A stretch of 64,000 nucleotides of DNA from an uncultured Paracoccaceae bacterium (GCA_937146765.1 CAKZRP010000050.1:1-64000); one strand, 5' to 3'. Numbered from the stretch's first letter, positions 43,577-53,713 are shown. Numbers and translations: made by a program. Notes: generated by a model from the sequence alone, not told the origin.

Positions 43577-44200
43577 TCAGGCCAGGCTGTCGAGCCAGGC
43601 CGCGATATCCGCCGCGTCGGTGACATCGGCGTATTTCTGGTTCATATCGTAGAGGTTGGCTTCATGCGGGGCTTGGGCCCGATCCGCGCAGCAGTCGCGC
43701 GGCACCAGCACGTTGAACCCCGATTGCACCGCATCGACCACAGTGGCGCGCACGCAGCCCGAGGTGGTGGCACCGGCCACGATCACCGTATCCACCCCGG
43801 CCCCGGTCAGGAGCCCCGCCAGATTGGTGCCGTGAAAGGCCGAGGCCCCGTGTTTCACGATCACCGGATCGGCAGGCTGGATGCCGGTGGCCTCGTCGAT
43901 CTCCACCAGCCGGCTGCCCGCCAGAAGTGCTGCCATGCCGGTCGCCTTTTTCAGCCAGGGCAGGCTGGCGCGCTCCCAGGGCTGATAGGCGATGGTGGTA
44001 TAGATCACCGGCACCCCCGTGGCGCGCGCCTTGTCGGTCAGCCTGCGGGTCGCCGCCATCTCGGCCGACATATCAGCGGCGGTGGGGTATTGCGTGTCGG
44101 TGAACCCATAGGAGAAATCCACCACCACAATCGCCGGCTTGGTGCCACGCGGCACCGGCTGGCCGAAGCCTGCGTCGGAATAGACCTGTTCCTGAGACAT
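43577..44200 (-). CDS. nicF: maleamate amidohydrolase (isochorismatase family)
   Basis: The start at 44200 has GGGAGGACC upstream. The 207-residue cysteine hydrolase has the isochorismatase-fold triad: Asp in IVVVDFSYGFTD, Lys in VIVKHGASAFHG and Cys in ATTSGCVRATVVDA. In nicotinate degradation NicF converts maleamate to maleate and ammonia. The assignment rests on the fold plus its place directly after nicX and in the same operon as nicD and nicE. Cytoplasmic. An N-carbamoylsarcosine hydrolase-like label is possible out of context. Confidence 0.88.
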   Translation of the reverse strand: MSQEQVYSDAGFGQPVPRGTKPAIVVVDFSYGFTDTQYPTAADMSAEMAATRRLTDKARATGVPVIYTTIAYQPWERASLPWLKKATGMAALLAGSRLVEIDEATGIQPADPVIVKHGASAFHGTNLAGLLTGAGVDTVIVAGATTSGCVRATVVDAVQSGFNVLVPRDCCADRAQAPHEANLYDMNQKYADVTDAADIAAWLDSLA

Positions 44201-44221
44201 GATTGGTCCTCCCACGCGGCC

Positions 44222-45253
44222 TCAGTGCCGCTCCATCTGCATCTCTTTCACCACCAGATCGCCGTCGATCACGATCGGCTCATCGTCGAGGAACAGCGAA
44301 CAGCCGCGCATCGGGATGTCGAGGTGGCAAGCGGTGTCATTCGGCCCGCCCAGCTCGTTGTTCGGCCCGGTGGAGAACATCACATTGCCGTAAAAGCTGC
44401 GCGGCTCCATGCCCATGCCGCCGGGGAATTCACCCGGAGTCATGCCGTGCCATTTGGCGTTGGGGTTCATGCCCCAGCCCACATGGCTCATCCCCATGCC
44501 GCGCGGATCATTGAAGGCGGCCATGTAGGACTTCACCAGCTCGGCGTCGAGACCGCCGCGAATATCGGTGATCCAGCCCTTTTCAATGGTGTAGGTGATC
44601 GGGTCGCGCACATACATGTTCTGCGGCAGAAGGATATCGCCCGGCGCCACCACGATGGTGCCATCCACCCCGTCGTCATCACCACCGGTAAAGACAAAGC
44701 CCGAGGGCCAGTGGTCCCAGCGCCCCGGCGTGTCGGTGCAGGCATATTCGGCGACCGTCTCATAGGTGTTGAGCTTATAGGTCACATCGGTGCCATGCGG
44801 CGAGGTGATCCGCATCACCTTGGCGCGCGCCAGATATTCGGCACCGATCTCCACCTTCTCGCGCAACTCTTTGGTGGGCAGCATCCGCGCCAGCAGCTCC
44901 GGCGGCTCCACCGCGGTCAGCACCCGCACACCGGCGGCCTGAATGGCCATCTGCTCGGGGCTGAACAGCAGGAAGATGCAGTCGATCAGCATGTCGCAAT
45001 TCTTCAGCGCCTCAACCGCGTCGGGCATCGCCGCCAGACCGGTCTTGCCCACCGCCCAGGCACCGACAACCGGCGGCGCGGGCAGGCGCATGTGGTACAT
45101 ATTGGCACCCAGAATACGCCCCGCCGCCATAAAGGCATCGGCATAGTCCAAACGCTCGTTGCCCTGGGTCAGCACGATAAGCCGCTCGTCGGATTTGACG
45201 CCGGACATCTTCAGCTGATGCAGGCAGATCTCGGTAAAGCTCTGTTGGTCCAT
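44222..45253 (-). CDS. nicX: 2,5-dihydroxypyridine 5,6-dioxygenase
   Basis: The 343-residue protein matches NicX, the non-heme iron extradiol-type dioxygenase that opens 2,5-dihydroxypyridine to N-formylmaleamate. The iron-ligand region near the C-terminus reads NDTACHLDIPMRGCSLFLDD, with the His-x-Asp pair, and the Glu ligand is expected upstream. DERLIVLTQGNERLDYADAF and VMRITSPHGTDVTYKL are further family segments. The fold is shared with M29 aminopeptidases, but the neighbours settle the role. It lies between nicD and nicF with short gaps. Confidence 0.92.
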   Translation of the reverse strand: MDQQSFTEICLHQLKMSGVKSDERLIVLTQGNERLDYADAFMAAGRILGANMYHMRLPAPPVVGAWAVGKTGLAAMPDAVEALKNCDMLIDCIFLLFSPEQMAIQAAGVRVLTAVEPPELLARMLPTKELREKVEIGAEYLARAKVMRITSPHGTDVTYKLNTYETVAEYACTDTPGRWDHWPSGFVFTGGDDDGVDGTIVVAPGDILLPQNMYVRDPITYTIEKGWITDIRGGLDAELVKSYMAAFNDPRGMGMSHVGWGMNPNAKWHGMTPGEFPGGMGMEPRSFYGNVMFSTGPNNELGGPNDTACHLDIPMRGCSLFLDDEPIVIDGDLVVKEMQMERH

Positions 45254-45280
45254 CTTTTGTCTCCCTGAAGTCCTGTTGTC

Positions 45281-46063
45281 TTATGCGGTGAAATCGAGAA
45301 CGGCGGCGAGGAAGCCCTCAAGGTCGTCCCAGGGGATCATATGACCGGCACCGGGCACGATGACCTGTTCGATGGCGGGATTGAGCTCCGCCACCTCGGC
45401 CTGATCCTCGGCATCCACCACGGTGGCCCCGCCGGCAATCACCAGCCGCGCAGGCTTGGCGATCTTGGGGATATCCTGATGGATGTCATCGGTGTGGAAC
45501 CCGTCAAAGGCGATGCGAATGGCCCCCCAATGGCAGGTGTGCAGCCACTCGGCACGCAGGGCCAGTTGCTCCTCGCTCCAGGTCGGGCAATAGGCGCGCA
45601 TATCCTCGACCGAGCAGCCCTTGGCCGCCATCACGATGCTGTCGCCATACCACGGCCATTTCGACGGGTAGGCGCGGCGCATCGGGCCGCTCATCGGCGG
45701 GTCGACCAGCAGGAAGCCGGCAAAGGCCTCCGGATCGCGGGCATTGGCGCGAATGGCGATCCGCGCGCCCATCGAATGCCCCATCACAATCGGATTGCCC
45801 ATCTGCCGCGCCAGCGCGATGGCGTCATCCGCCAGCGCATCTAGCGTGTAATCGAGGTCGCCGGTCTCCGACAGGCCCCGTCCGCGCACGTCCAGCACAT
45901 GCACCTCGAACCGCTCCGCCAGCCGCTCGGCGACAAAGCCCCAGGTGACCGCGGGCGAGGTGATGCCGGGGATCAACAAGAGCTGCGGTGCGCCCTTGGG
46001 TCCGTCATAGCGGATCAGGTGCTGGCGGATGCCATTGGCGCGGGTGTTATATCCAAAAGCCAT
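45281..46063 (-). CDS. nicD: N-formylmaleamate deformylase (alpha/beta hydrolase)
   Basis: The 260-residue alpha/beta hydrolase has the oxyanion region LLLIPGITSPAVTWGFVAER, nucleophile elbow VMGHSMGARIA (Ser near 103) and the catalytic His in PGAGHMIPWDD. NicD removes formate from N-formylmaleamate, giving maleamate for NicF. Motifs alone say only hydrolase; the deformylase call comes from position between nicX and nicE. Spacing to nicX is 27 bases and to nicE 11, so they are one transcript. Cytoplasmic. Confidence 0.9.
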   Translation of the reverse strand: MAFGYNTRANGIRQHLIRYDGPKGAPQLLLIPGITSPAVTWGFVAERLAERFEVHVLDVRGRGLSETGDLDYTLDALADDAIALARQMGNPIVMGHSMGARIAIRANARDPEAFAGFLLVDPPMSGPMRRAYPSKWPWYGDSIVMAAKGCSVEDMRAYCPTWSEEQLALRAEWLHTCHWGAIRIAFDGFHTDDIHQDIPKIAKPARLVIAGGATVVDAEDQAEVAELNPAIEQVIVPGAGHMIPWDDLEGFLAAVLDFTA

Positions 46064-46074
46064 GCGAGCCTCCC

Positions 46075-46833
46075 TCAGTACGCGCCGGACAGGAGCGTGC
46101 CGCCACCGGGCACGCGGGTGTCGAGGTCAAGCGCCTTCAGCATCGCCCAGGTGGTGGCAATCGCAGCGGTCAGGACCGGCTTGCCCACCTGCGCCTCCAC
46201 GGTGGAGACAGCGGGCAACGAGGGCATCTGCACACAGGCCGACAGCACCACCGCGTCCACGCCGCTGGTGTCCATCTCCGAGACGATGCCCGGCAGGTTC
46301 ATCGGATCATGCGCCGCCACCGCGAGGTTGTTGGAAATCTCCAGCGCGCGCCAGGTCACCACCTCGATGCCTTCGTTACGGATATATTCCACCACCATTT
46401 CGGTCAGCGGTTTCATATAGGGGGCCACCACGGCGACCTTCTTGGCGCCAATCGCCTTGATCCCCTCGACCAATGCCCCGGCCGAAGTCACCACGGGGGC
46501 CTCCGCCGCATTGGCGCGGGTCACCCCCTGCAGGCGCTCCTGCGAGACCCGGTGATAGCCGTGCCCCATCGACATGATCGCCACCAGACAGGCGTAGCCC
46601 ATCACATCGACCTGCGCGTCCGACAGCTCCAGCGCGCAGCGGTCGCTGTCGCCATCCATCTTCGCCAGCTCTTCCTTGGTCACATGTTTCATCCGCATCC
46701 GCGAGGAGTGAAAGGTGAACCGCTCCGGCGCGATGGATTCCCGGGCGCGCAACAGCGCCGGGATCTCGGTTTCCATCGTGATGTTGGAACTGGGGACGAT
46801 CTGGCCGATCCGATAGGGTTTCATGTCCTGCAC
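46075..46833 (-). CDS. nicE: maleate isomerase (Asp/Glu racemase fold)
   Basis: The 252-residue protein has the two catalytic Cys of maleate cis-trans isomerases: VDVMGYACLVAIMSMG (near 82) and VDAVVLSACVQMPSLP (near 200). Family segments are PYRIGQIVPSSNITMETEIP at the start and VVAPYMKPLTEMVVEYIRNE. It turns maleate into fumarate, the last step of nicotinate breakdown. The start is either GTG 46833, which has AGGAC at proper spacing, or ATG 46824. It is the first gene of the nicE-nicD-nicX-nicF operon, whose promoter region carries an operator-like site. Confidence 0.92.
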   Translation of the reverse strand: MQDMKPYRIGQIVPSSNITMETEIPALLRARESIAPERFTFHSSRMRMKHVTKEELAKMDGDSDRCALELSDAQVDVMGYACLVAIMSMGHGYHRVSQERLQGVTRANAAEAPVVTSAGALVEGIKAIGAKKVAVVAPYMKPLTEMVVEYIRNEGIEVVTWRALEISNNLAVAAHDPMNLPGIVSEMDTSGVDAVVLSACVQMPSLPAVSTVEAQVGKPVLTAAIATTWAMLKALDLDTRVPGGGTLLSGAY

Positions 46834-46868
46834 CTGTTTTGCGTCCTAATTAGACACCTGTTTAATTA

Positions 46869-46887
46869 TTTGTTCGTACAGAAACAA
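46869..46887. promoter_or_regulatory. nic operator motif, copy 1 (nicE operon promoter)
   Basis: TTTGTTCGTACAGAAACAA, with inverted arms TTGTT/AACAA, lies in the 104-base gap before nicE. The same 19-base pattern (TTTGTTnGTACAnAAACAA) recurs before nicA and twice before nicC, and I did not see it elsewhere in the window. It is the likely site for the MarR or TetR protein encoded next door. Confidence 0.7.
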
Positions 46888-46937
46888 GTTTAAAAAATGT
46901 ACGTTTTGTGAAGTCGTTATTTTTCAGATGCTTGAGA

Positions 46938-47606
46938 TCACTCGGCCCGCAGACCAGCCGCCAAAAACCGCTGCAAATGGTCCAGCAGCGCCTCTTTTTC
47001 CAGCGTCGTGACCTGCCCGTCGCTGAGGTCACTGAGTCGCCCCAGATCGTTCAGCATGAAAAGATAGGTGCCCACCAGAAAGGCCATCCGCAGGCTCACT
47101 TCCTCAAGGCTCAGATGCGGCAGAGCGGCAGCCAGCACCGTGATATAGCGCTTGGCGGTGGGGTCGTAGATCTCGCGCCGCAGCCGCAGAGCGCGGGCCT
47201 CGGGCTCGGCATGGAGCCGCGCTTGCAGCCGGACAAAGGCCGCGCCGAGCGGGCCGCTCTCCTTCATGTCCCACTGCGGCTGCAGATAGGCGCGCACGAT
47301 CTCGCGCACGCGGGGCGCGGGCGTGCGGGCCAGAAGTGCATCGAGATTGGCGTGCCGCGCAGCGGCGATCCGCGCCCCCTTGCGGCGGATCACCTCCTCG
47401 AACAGCTCCCCCTTGGAGCCGTTGTAATAGCCGATCAGCGCCGGATTGACCCCGGCCCGCGCCGCAATATCGCGCATCCGCGCGCCGCTATAGCCGTGGT
47501 CGGCGAACTCCAGCTCTGCCGCGTCCAGAATGCGGTCGCGCAGGTCGGTGCTGTCGGTCTCCTTCGGACGGCCCGGCTTGCGGCGGCTGGATTTGGACGC
47601 GCTCAC
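46938..47606 (-). CDS. nicS: TetR/AcrR-family regulator, NicS-like
   Basis: The 222-residue protein has a basic N-terminal arm (SRRKPGRPKE), a TetR helix-turn-helix (MRDIAARAGVNPALIGYYNG, about 45-64) and an all-helical C-terminal ligand domain. In Pseudomonas putida nicotinate genes are controlled by NicS (TetR type, for nicAB) and NicR (MarR type). The tandem of both families here makes NicS a reasonable name, by context rather than close similarity. It follows the MarR gene by seven bases and precedes the nicE promoter. Confidence 0.75.
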   Translation of the reverse strand: MSASKSSRRKPGRPKETDSTDLRDRILDAAELEFADHGYSGARMRDIAARAGVNPALIGYYNGSKGELFEEVIRRKGARIAAARHANLDALLARTPAPRVREIVRAYLQPQWDMKESGPLGAAFVRLQARLHAEPEARALRLRREIYDPTAKRYITVLAAALPHLSLEEVSLRMAFLVGTYLFMLNDLGRLSDLSDGQVTTLEKEALLDHLQRFLAAGLRAE

Positions 47607-47613
47607 CGGCGCC

Positions 47614-48078
47614 TCAGCAGAGCTTGGCGAGCAGCCGCAGAAAGGTCTCGCTCTCGCGCTTGCTTAGCGGCGCCAGCGTCGCCTCGGTGATCCCCATCAC
47701 CACCGGCAGCGCCTCCTGGATCAGCGCCCGCCCCTTGGCGGTGGAGCGCAGCATATAGCGCCGCTTGTCCTCGGTGTCGCGCTCGGCGGTGATCAGCTCC
47801 TGCGCTTGCAGGCGCGAAACCACCCCCTTGGTGGTGGCGGCATCCATCGCCACCAGCCGCCCCAGCGCGTTCTGCGAGATCGGCCCCGGCACCTGAAACA
47901 GGCGGAAAAGCATGGAGAACTGCGTCGCGGTCAGCCCGCCGATCATCCGCTCGGCAAAGATGGTCTGATGCCGCTGATAGGCCTTGCGCAGCAAGAATCC
48001 GACCTGCTCGTCCAGCACGTAATCCGGCGCGGCGGCGCCGTCCTGCTCTGCGGTCTCGTCGGAGGTGCGGGGCGCCAT
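47614..48078 (-). CDS. nicR: MarR-family regulator, NicR-like
   Basis: The start at 48078 (MAPRTSDETAEQ) is preceded by GGAAAGAAGAGG; a longer frame to 48207 runs through the promoter of nicA. The 154-residue protein has the MarR winged helix: GLTATQFSMLFRLFQVPGPI, NALGRLVAMDAATTKGVVSR as recognition region and AERDTEDKRRYMLRSTAKG as wing. In P. putida NicR represses nicC- and nicX-type operons and responds to 6-hydroxynicotinate. It is divergent from nicAB across a gap containing an operator copy. Confidence 0.82.
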   Translation of the reverse strand: MAPRTSDETAEQDGAAAPDYVLDEQVGFLLRKAYQRHQTIFAERMIGGLTATQFSMLFRLFQVPGPISQNALGRLVAMDAATTKGVVSRLQAQELITAERDTEDKRRYMLRSTAKGRALIQEALPVVMGITEATLAPLSKRESETFLRLLAKLC

Positions 48079-48284
48079 GGCCTCTTCTTTCCACTGTGAT
48101 CTCTCCAGATCACCGTTTACATGGCTTGCCCGCAGAGGCAACCCTGCAAGCCGCGGCCAACCGCACCGCTGGGCCACCTGCGCCCGACCCCTTGTTTGCA
48201 TGCACACATTTTATGCACCTCCGCCCCTTGCCGCGCTGCAGCGGGAAAAACCTTGTCCTCCGGCATTGCGCTGGGTGCGAAAAT

Positions 48285-48303
48285 TTGTTTGTGTACGTTC
48301 AAA
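48285..48303. promoter_or_regulatory. nic operator motif, copy 2 (nicA/nicR divergent promoter)
   Basis: Read on the minus strand the site is TTTGAACGTACACAAACAA, matching the TTTGTTnGTACAnAAACAA pattern except for AA instead of TT. It lies 62 bases before nicA in an AT-rich patch between divergent nicR and nicA. Confidence 0.65.
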
Positions 48304-48364
48304 AATACATCTGACGTGCAGGATTGCTTCGGGCATACTGCCACCAACAAGGGAGGTCCGCACG

Positions 48365-48874
48365 ATGGCAAGCGCGACACGTGCAACACATCTGAGGGTC
48401 AATGGCCACGCCCATGACCTCGACCTCGATCCGCATCGCACGCTTCTGGATGTGCTGCGCAGCGAACTGGGCCTGAAGGGGCCAAAGTACGGCTGCGGCA
48501 TGGCCCAATGCGGCGCCTGCACCGTGTTGGTGGACGGGGCCCCGGCCCGATCCTGCGTGCTGCGCGTGGGCAAGCTTGGCGCGCGCACCGTCACCACGCT
48601 CGAAGGGCTCGCGGACCCAGAAACCGGCGCGCTTCACCCCGTGCAGGCCGGCTTTGTCGCCGAGGAGGGCGCGCAATGCGGCTATTGCCTCAACGGCATG
48701 GTGATGAGCGCGGTGGCCCTGTTGCGACAGGAGCCCACCCCCAGCGCCGCCCGCATCCGCGCCGCCCTCGCCCATAACCTCTGCCGCTGTGGCACCCATG
48801 CGGAAATCCTCGCCTCGGTGCAACGCGCCGCCGAACTCCTCGCCGCCGCCCCCTCAGACAAGGCCGCCTCCTGA
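48365..48874 (+). CDS. nicA: nicotinate hydroxylase small subunit, [2Fe-2S] protein
   Basis: The start at 48365 follows GGGAGGTCC; the frame extends upstream through the promoter and is not coding. The 169-residue protein has both iron-sulfur clusters of xanthine-dehydrogenase-type small subunits: the plant-ferredoxin-like set GCGMAQCGACTVLVDGAP with a following Cys, and the helical set QCGYCLNGMVM plus NLCRCGTHAEI. It passes electrons from the molybdenum centre of NicB to its heme domains. The stop overlaps the nicB start by one base. Confidence 0.95.
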   Translation: MASATRATHLRVNGHAHDLDLDPHRTLLDVLRSELGLKGPKYGCGMAQCGACTVLVDGAPARSCVLRVGKLGARTVTTLEGLADPETGALHPVQAGFVAEEGAQCGYCLNGMVMSAVALLRQEPTPSAARIRAALAHNLCRCGTHAEILASVQRAAELLAAAPSDKAAS

Positions 48875-51800
48875 TGACCGATCTCCCCTTTGGCAGCCTC
48901 TCCGTGCACCGCGACACCGATGCGGGACGCGAGGTCTTTGTGACCTTCGACAGCACCGGCGTGCTCACCGCCTTTAACGGCCATGTGGATCTCGGCACCG
49001 GGATCGAGACCGCGCTGGCGCAGATCGTCGCCGAGGAGGCAGAGCTGCCCCTGTCGCGGGTGCAGGTGATCCTTGGCGACACCGCCCGAACCCCGGATCA
49101 GGGGCCGACCATCGCGTCCGAGACCATTCAGGTCGCCGCCGTGCCGCTGCGCCTTGCCGCCGCGCAACTGCGCGCGGAATTGGCCGCGCGGGGCGCCCGC
49201 CGCCTCAACGCGCCCGAGGGCGGCGTCACCCTGCGCGAGGGCCGGGTGTTGTGGAAAGACACCTCCGTCGCCTTTGAGGCGCTCTTGGAGGGGCGCGAGG
49301 AGATGCTACGGCTCGATCCCGCCACACCGCTCAAAAACCCGTCGGACTACCAGATCGTCGGCCAGAAGACCGCGCGCAAGGACCTGCCCGCCAAGGTCAC
49401 CGGCCAGCACACCTATATCCACGACGTCGATGTGGCAGGCATGGTGCATGGCCATGTGATCCGCCCGCCCTATACCGGGCGCGACAGCGGCCCCTTTATC
49501 GGCACCAGCCTGATTGGCTTTGACGAAGAGGCGGTGCGGCAGATGCCCGGTTTCCTCGCGGTCGTTCAAAAGGGCGACTTCCTCGGCGTGGTCGCCACCC
49601 GCGCCGATCAGGCGCAGGCGATTGCAGAGGCGCTGCCGGTTGAGTGGCGTAGCCCCCCCGCCGCGCCCGACCTCAGCGATCTGCGTCATGCGATCCGCAA
49701 CCAGCCCTCGACGCCCCGCGCGCTCGACAGGACCGGCGATTTTGACCGTGGCCTTGAGGACTCCGACAGCACCCTGACCCGCAGCTATGTCTGGCCCTAT
49801 CACCTGCATGGCTCCATCGGCCCCTCCTGCGCGGTGGCGGATTGGAACCACGGTCGCCCGGTCGTCTGGTCCGGCAGCCAGAACCCCCATATGCTGCGCG
49901 GCGATCTTGCCACCCTCACCGGCCTGCCCCCGGAGGAGATCGAGATCCGCCGCTATCAGGCGGCTGGCTGCTATGGCCGCAACTGCGCCGATGACGTCTG
50001 CGGCGACGCGCTCCTGATGGCGCGGGCGCTCGGGCGTCCGGTGCGGGTCCAGCTGACCCGCGCGCAGGAACACCTGTGGGAGCCGAAGGGCGCCGCGCAA
50101 CTGATGGACATCACCGGCGGGCTCAAGGACGGGGCGCTGCACGCCTATAGCCTCGACACCTGGTATCCGTCGAACCGGGGGCCGAACCTCGCGCTCCTGC
50201 TCACCGGCGCCGTCTCGCCCGAGCCGCGCCCTTCGGATATGGGCGACCGCACCACCGTGCCGCCCTACCGCATCCCGCACAAGCGCATCACCGTACATGA
50301 CATGGCCCCCATCGTGCGCGCCGCCTGGATGCGCGGGGTCTCGGCCCTGCCCAATACCTTCGCGCATGAGAGCTTTATCGACGAGATGGCCCATGAGGCG
50401 GGCATGGACCCGGTGGCCTTTCGCCTCGCCCATCTCGACGATCCCCGCGCCGCCGACCTGATCCGCCGCACCGCTGAGGCCGCAGGTTGGCAGCCGCACC
50501 AGGGCCCGCGCCTGCGCCGCGAGGGGCGGATGGCCTATGGCACCGGCTTTGCCTATGCGACCTATGTACATGGCGCCTTTCCCGGCACTGCCGCTGCTGC
50601 TGCCGCCTGGGTCTGCGATGTGGCGGTGGATATGGAGAGCGGCGAGGTCACCCTGACCCGCGTCTTTGTCGGGCAGGATCAGGGGCTGGTCATCAACCCC
50701 GACGGGGTGCGCCACCAGATCCACGGCAACGTCAACCAGACCGCCAGCCGGGTCCTGAAGGAAGAGGTGAGCTTTGACGAGATCACCGTCACCCCGCAAA
50801 GCTGGGCCAACTACCCGATCATGACCTTCCCCGAGGTGCCGGAGATCGAGACCCTGCTGATCGCCCGCCCGGAGGAGCCCGCGCTTGGGGTCGGTGAAAG
50901 CGCCGCCGTCCCCTCTGCCGCCGCCATCGCCAGCGCGATCTTTGACGCCACCGGCGTGCGGATGCGCGAGGCGCCCTTTACGCCCGAGAAGATGCGCAGC
51001 GCCCTCGGGATCGCGCCGCGCCCGGTCACCCCCCCTGCCCTGCCCGGCATGATCCCCGCCAAATCGCGCCGCAAGCCGCGCGTCCTCGCCATGGCGGCGG
51101 CCCTTGGCGGTGCGCTCACCGCAGGCGCCATTGCCCTGCCGCTGGCCCGCGCGATCCCGCCCGGCTCCGCCCCCGGCGCGGGCAGTTTTTCGGACGACCT
51201 CCTGCAACGCGGCGCCGAGGTCTTTGCCCTTGGCAACTGCGCCACCTGCCACACCGCCGAAGGCGGCATTGCCAATGCAGGGGGCCGCCCGGTCGAAACA
51301 CCCTTTGGCACCCTCTACACCACCAATATCACCCCGGACCCCGAAACCGGCCTCGGGGCCTGGAGCTTCACCGCCTTTGACCGCGCCATGCGGCAGGGGA
51401 TCAGCCGCGCGGGTCATAACCTCTACCCGGCCTTCCCCTATACCTCCTTCGCCAAGATCAACGCCGAGGACATGTATGCGCTTTACGGCTACCTGCAGAC
51501 CCTGCCGCCGGTGCGGGCCGAGGTGCCGCAGGCGCAGATGATCTTCCCCACCAACCTGCGCGCCACAAATGCGGTCTGGAACCTGCTCTATCACCGCCCC
51601 GCCGAGCTGACCCCAGACCCCGCCCAGAGCGAGGTCTGGAACCGGGGCCGCTATCTGGTGGAGGGCGCAGGCCATTGCAGCGCCTGCCACAGCCCGCGCA
51701 ACGCGCTTGGCGCGGAACAGAGCGGTGCTGCGGCCCTCTCTGGCGCGATGATCAAGGGCTGGTTTGCGCCCGCTCTGGCCGGTGCGCCCGCAGGCGCGCG

Positions 51801-52290
51801 CGGCTGGGAGGCCGAGAGCCTCTTTGCCTATTTGCGCCATGGCATCGCCCCCGGTCTGGCTGCCGCGTCTGGCCCGATGGCGGATGTGGTCGAAAGCCTG
51901 CGCGACCTGCCCGATGCGGATATCCGCGCCATGGCGACCTATCTCGCCTCGCTGACCGAAGGCACAGCACAAGCGACCCCCGCGCCGCAGCTCCCGGCCC
52001 AGCCCGACGCCACCCACCGCCTGTTTGAAAGCGCCTGCGCCACCTGCCATGAGCCGGCCATTGCCGGCACGGTGACCGCCGCCCATGTGCCGCTTGGCCA
52101 GTCGATGGCGATCCGCGCCCCCTCGCCCGAGGGTCTGGCCACGGTGATCCGCGACGGGCTCACAGCCCCCTTCAGCCACGATCTGCGCGACATGCCCGCC
52201 TTTGGCGGGGAGCTGAGCACGGGGCAGATCGAATCACTCACCACCTATCTGCGCGCCCGCTACGCCCCGGACCTGCCCGCTTGGCCGTGA
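48874..52290 (+). CDS. nicB: nicotinate hydroxylase large subunit (molybdopterin domain plus three c-type hemes)
   Basis: The 1138-residue protein first has a xanthine-dehydrogenase-like molybdopterin region (about 1-735; FNGHVDLGTGIETALAQIVA, and PALGVGESAAVPSAAAIAS with the catalytic Glu). A hydrophobic segment follows (MAAALGGALTAGAIALPLAR, about 738-757), then a cytochrome c region with three CxxCH sites: CATCH, CSACH, CATCH. This matches the unusual NicB architecture that hydroxylates nicotinate to 6-hydroxynicotinate and hands electrons to the respiratory chain. Heme attachment implies that the C-terminal part lies in the periplasm. Confidence 0.95.
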   Translation: MTDLPFGSLSVHRDTDAGREVFVTFDSTGVLTAFNGHVDLGTGIETALAQIVAEEAELPLSRVQVILGDTARTPDQGPTIASETIQVAAVPLRLAAAQLRAELAARGARRLNAPEGGVTLREGRVLWKDTSVAFEALLEGREEMLRLDPATPLKNPSDYQIVGQKTARKDLPAKVTGQHTYIHDVDVAGMVHGHVIRPPYTGRDSGPFIGTSLIGFDEEAVRQMPGFLAVVQKGDFLGVVATRADQAQAIAEALPVEWRSPPAAPDLSDLRHAIRNQPSTPRALDRTGDFDRGLEDSDSTLTRSYVWPYHLHGSIGPSCAVADWNHGRPVVWSGSQNPHMLRGDLATLTGLPPEEIEIRRYQAAGCYGRNCADDVCGDALLMARALGRPVRVQLTRAQEHLWEPKGAAQLMDITGGLKDGALHAYSLDTWYPSNRGPNLALLLTGAVSPEPRPSDMGDRTTVPPYRIPHKRITVHDMAPIVRAAWMRGVSALPNTFAHESFIDEMAHEAGMDPVAFRLAHLDDPRAADLIRRTAEAAGWQPHQGPRLRREGRMAYGTGFAYATYVHGAFPGTAAAAAAWVCDVAVDMESGEVTLTRVFVGQDQGLVINPDGVRHQIHGNVNQTASRVLKEEVSFDEITVTPQSWANYPIMTFPEVPEIETLLIARPEEPALGVGESAAVPSAAAIASAIFDATGVRMREAPFTPEKMRSALGIAPRPVTPPALPGMIPAKSRRKPRVLAMAAALGGALTAGAIALPLARAIPPGSAPGAGSFSDDLLQRGAEVFALGNCATCHTAEGGIANAGGRPVETPFGTLYTTNITPDPETGLGAWSFTAFDRAMRQGISRAGHNLYPAFPYTSFAKINAEDMYALYGYLQTLPPVRAEVPQAQMIFPTNLRATNAVWNLLYHRPAELTPDPAQSEVWNRGRYLVEGAGHCSACHSPRNALGAEQSGAAALSGAMIKGWFAPALAGAPAGARGWEAESLFAYLRHGIAPGLAAASGPMADVVESLRDLPDADIRAMATYLASLTEGTAQATPAPQLPAQPDATHRLFESACATCHEPAIAGTVTAAHVPLGQSMAIRAPSPEGLATVIRDGLTAPFSHDLRDMPAFGGELSTGQIESLTTYLRARYAPDLPAWP

Positions 52291-52308
52291 TCCGCTCCCC
52301 CCGGATAC

Positions 52309-52327
52309 ATTGTTTGCACAAAAACAA
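52309..52327. promoter_or_regulatory. nic operator motif, copy 3 (upstream of nicC)
   Basis: ATTGTTTGCACAAAAACAA matches the nic pattern with GCAC in place of GTAC and A at position 1. It lies 19 bases after the nicB stop and 150 bases before nicC. Confidence 0.55.
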
Positions 52328-52430
52328 ATCATCCAAGACATTGCGGCAGCCTGTTTTGTCCCGAAACAGGCCGCCCACCCTGAAAAGATACATCTTTCCG
52401 GTCTCATTGATCTGGACCACCGCGCGAATG

Positions 52431-52449
52431 TTTGTTAGTACACAAACAA
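52431..52449. promoter_or_regulatory. nic operator motif, copy 4 (nicC promoter)
   Basis: TTTGTTAGTACACAAACAA matches the full pattern and has inverted arms TTGTT/AACAA with an eight-base spacer. It ends 27 bases before the nicC start, where a repressor would block transcription start. Confidence 0.7.
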
Positions 52450-52452
52450 TAA

Positions 52453-53619
<1,167 letters not shown>

Positions 53620-53652
53620 GAACCCTCCCCGCTCGACAAGCCTTTGAACGCG

Positions 53653-53686
53653 CGCGGTCCTTCCCCAGTGGAGGGCCGCGTTTTTT
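53653..53686 (+). terminator. rho-independent terminator after nicC
   Basis: CGCGGTCC at 53653-53660 pairs with GGGCCGCG (53673-53680, one G-T pair), and the stem is extended by TCC/GGA inside. Six T follow at 53681-53686. It lies 33 bases after the nicC stop and closes the nicotinate cluster. Confidence 0.88.
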
Positions 53687-53713
53687 GTTCCCATACCCGC
53701 AGGCGCGGCAGGC

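Noticed and set aside
46890..46910. Possible fifth nic operator around the GTAC at 46899
   Set aside because: Only the GTAC core fits; the TTTGTT and AAACAA arms are absent in either orientation.
48079..48364. N-terminal extensions of the nicR and nicA frames into each other's promoter
   Set aside because: The extensions contain the operator-like site and lack ribosome sites; ATG 48078 and ATG 48365 give normal family N-termini.
49306..52179. 957-codon minus-strand open frame opposite nicB
   Set aside because: The opposite strand carries molybdopterin-domain and three heme-binding motifs; this frame has none.
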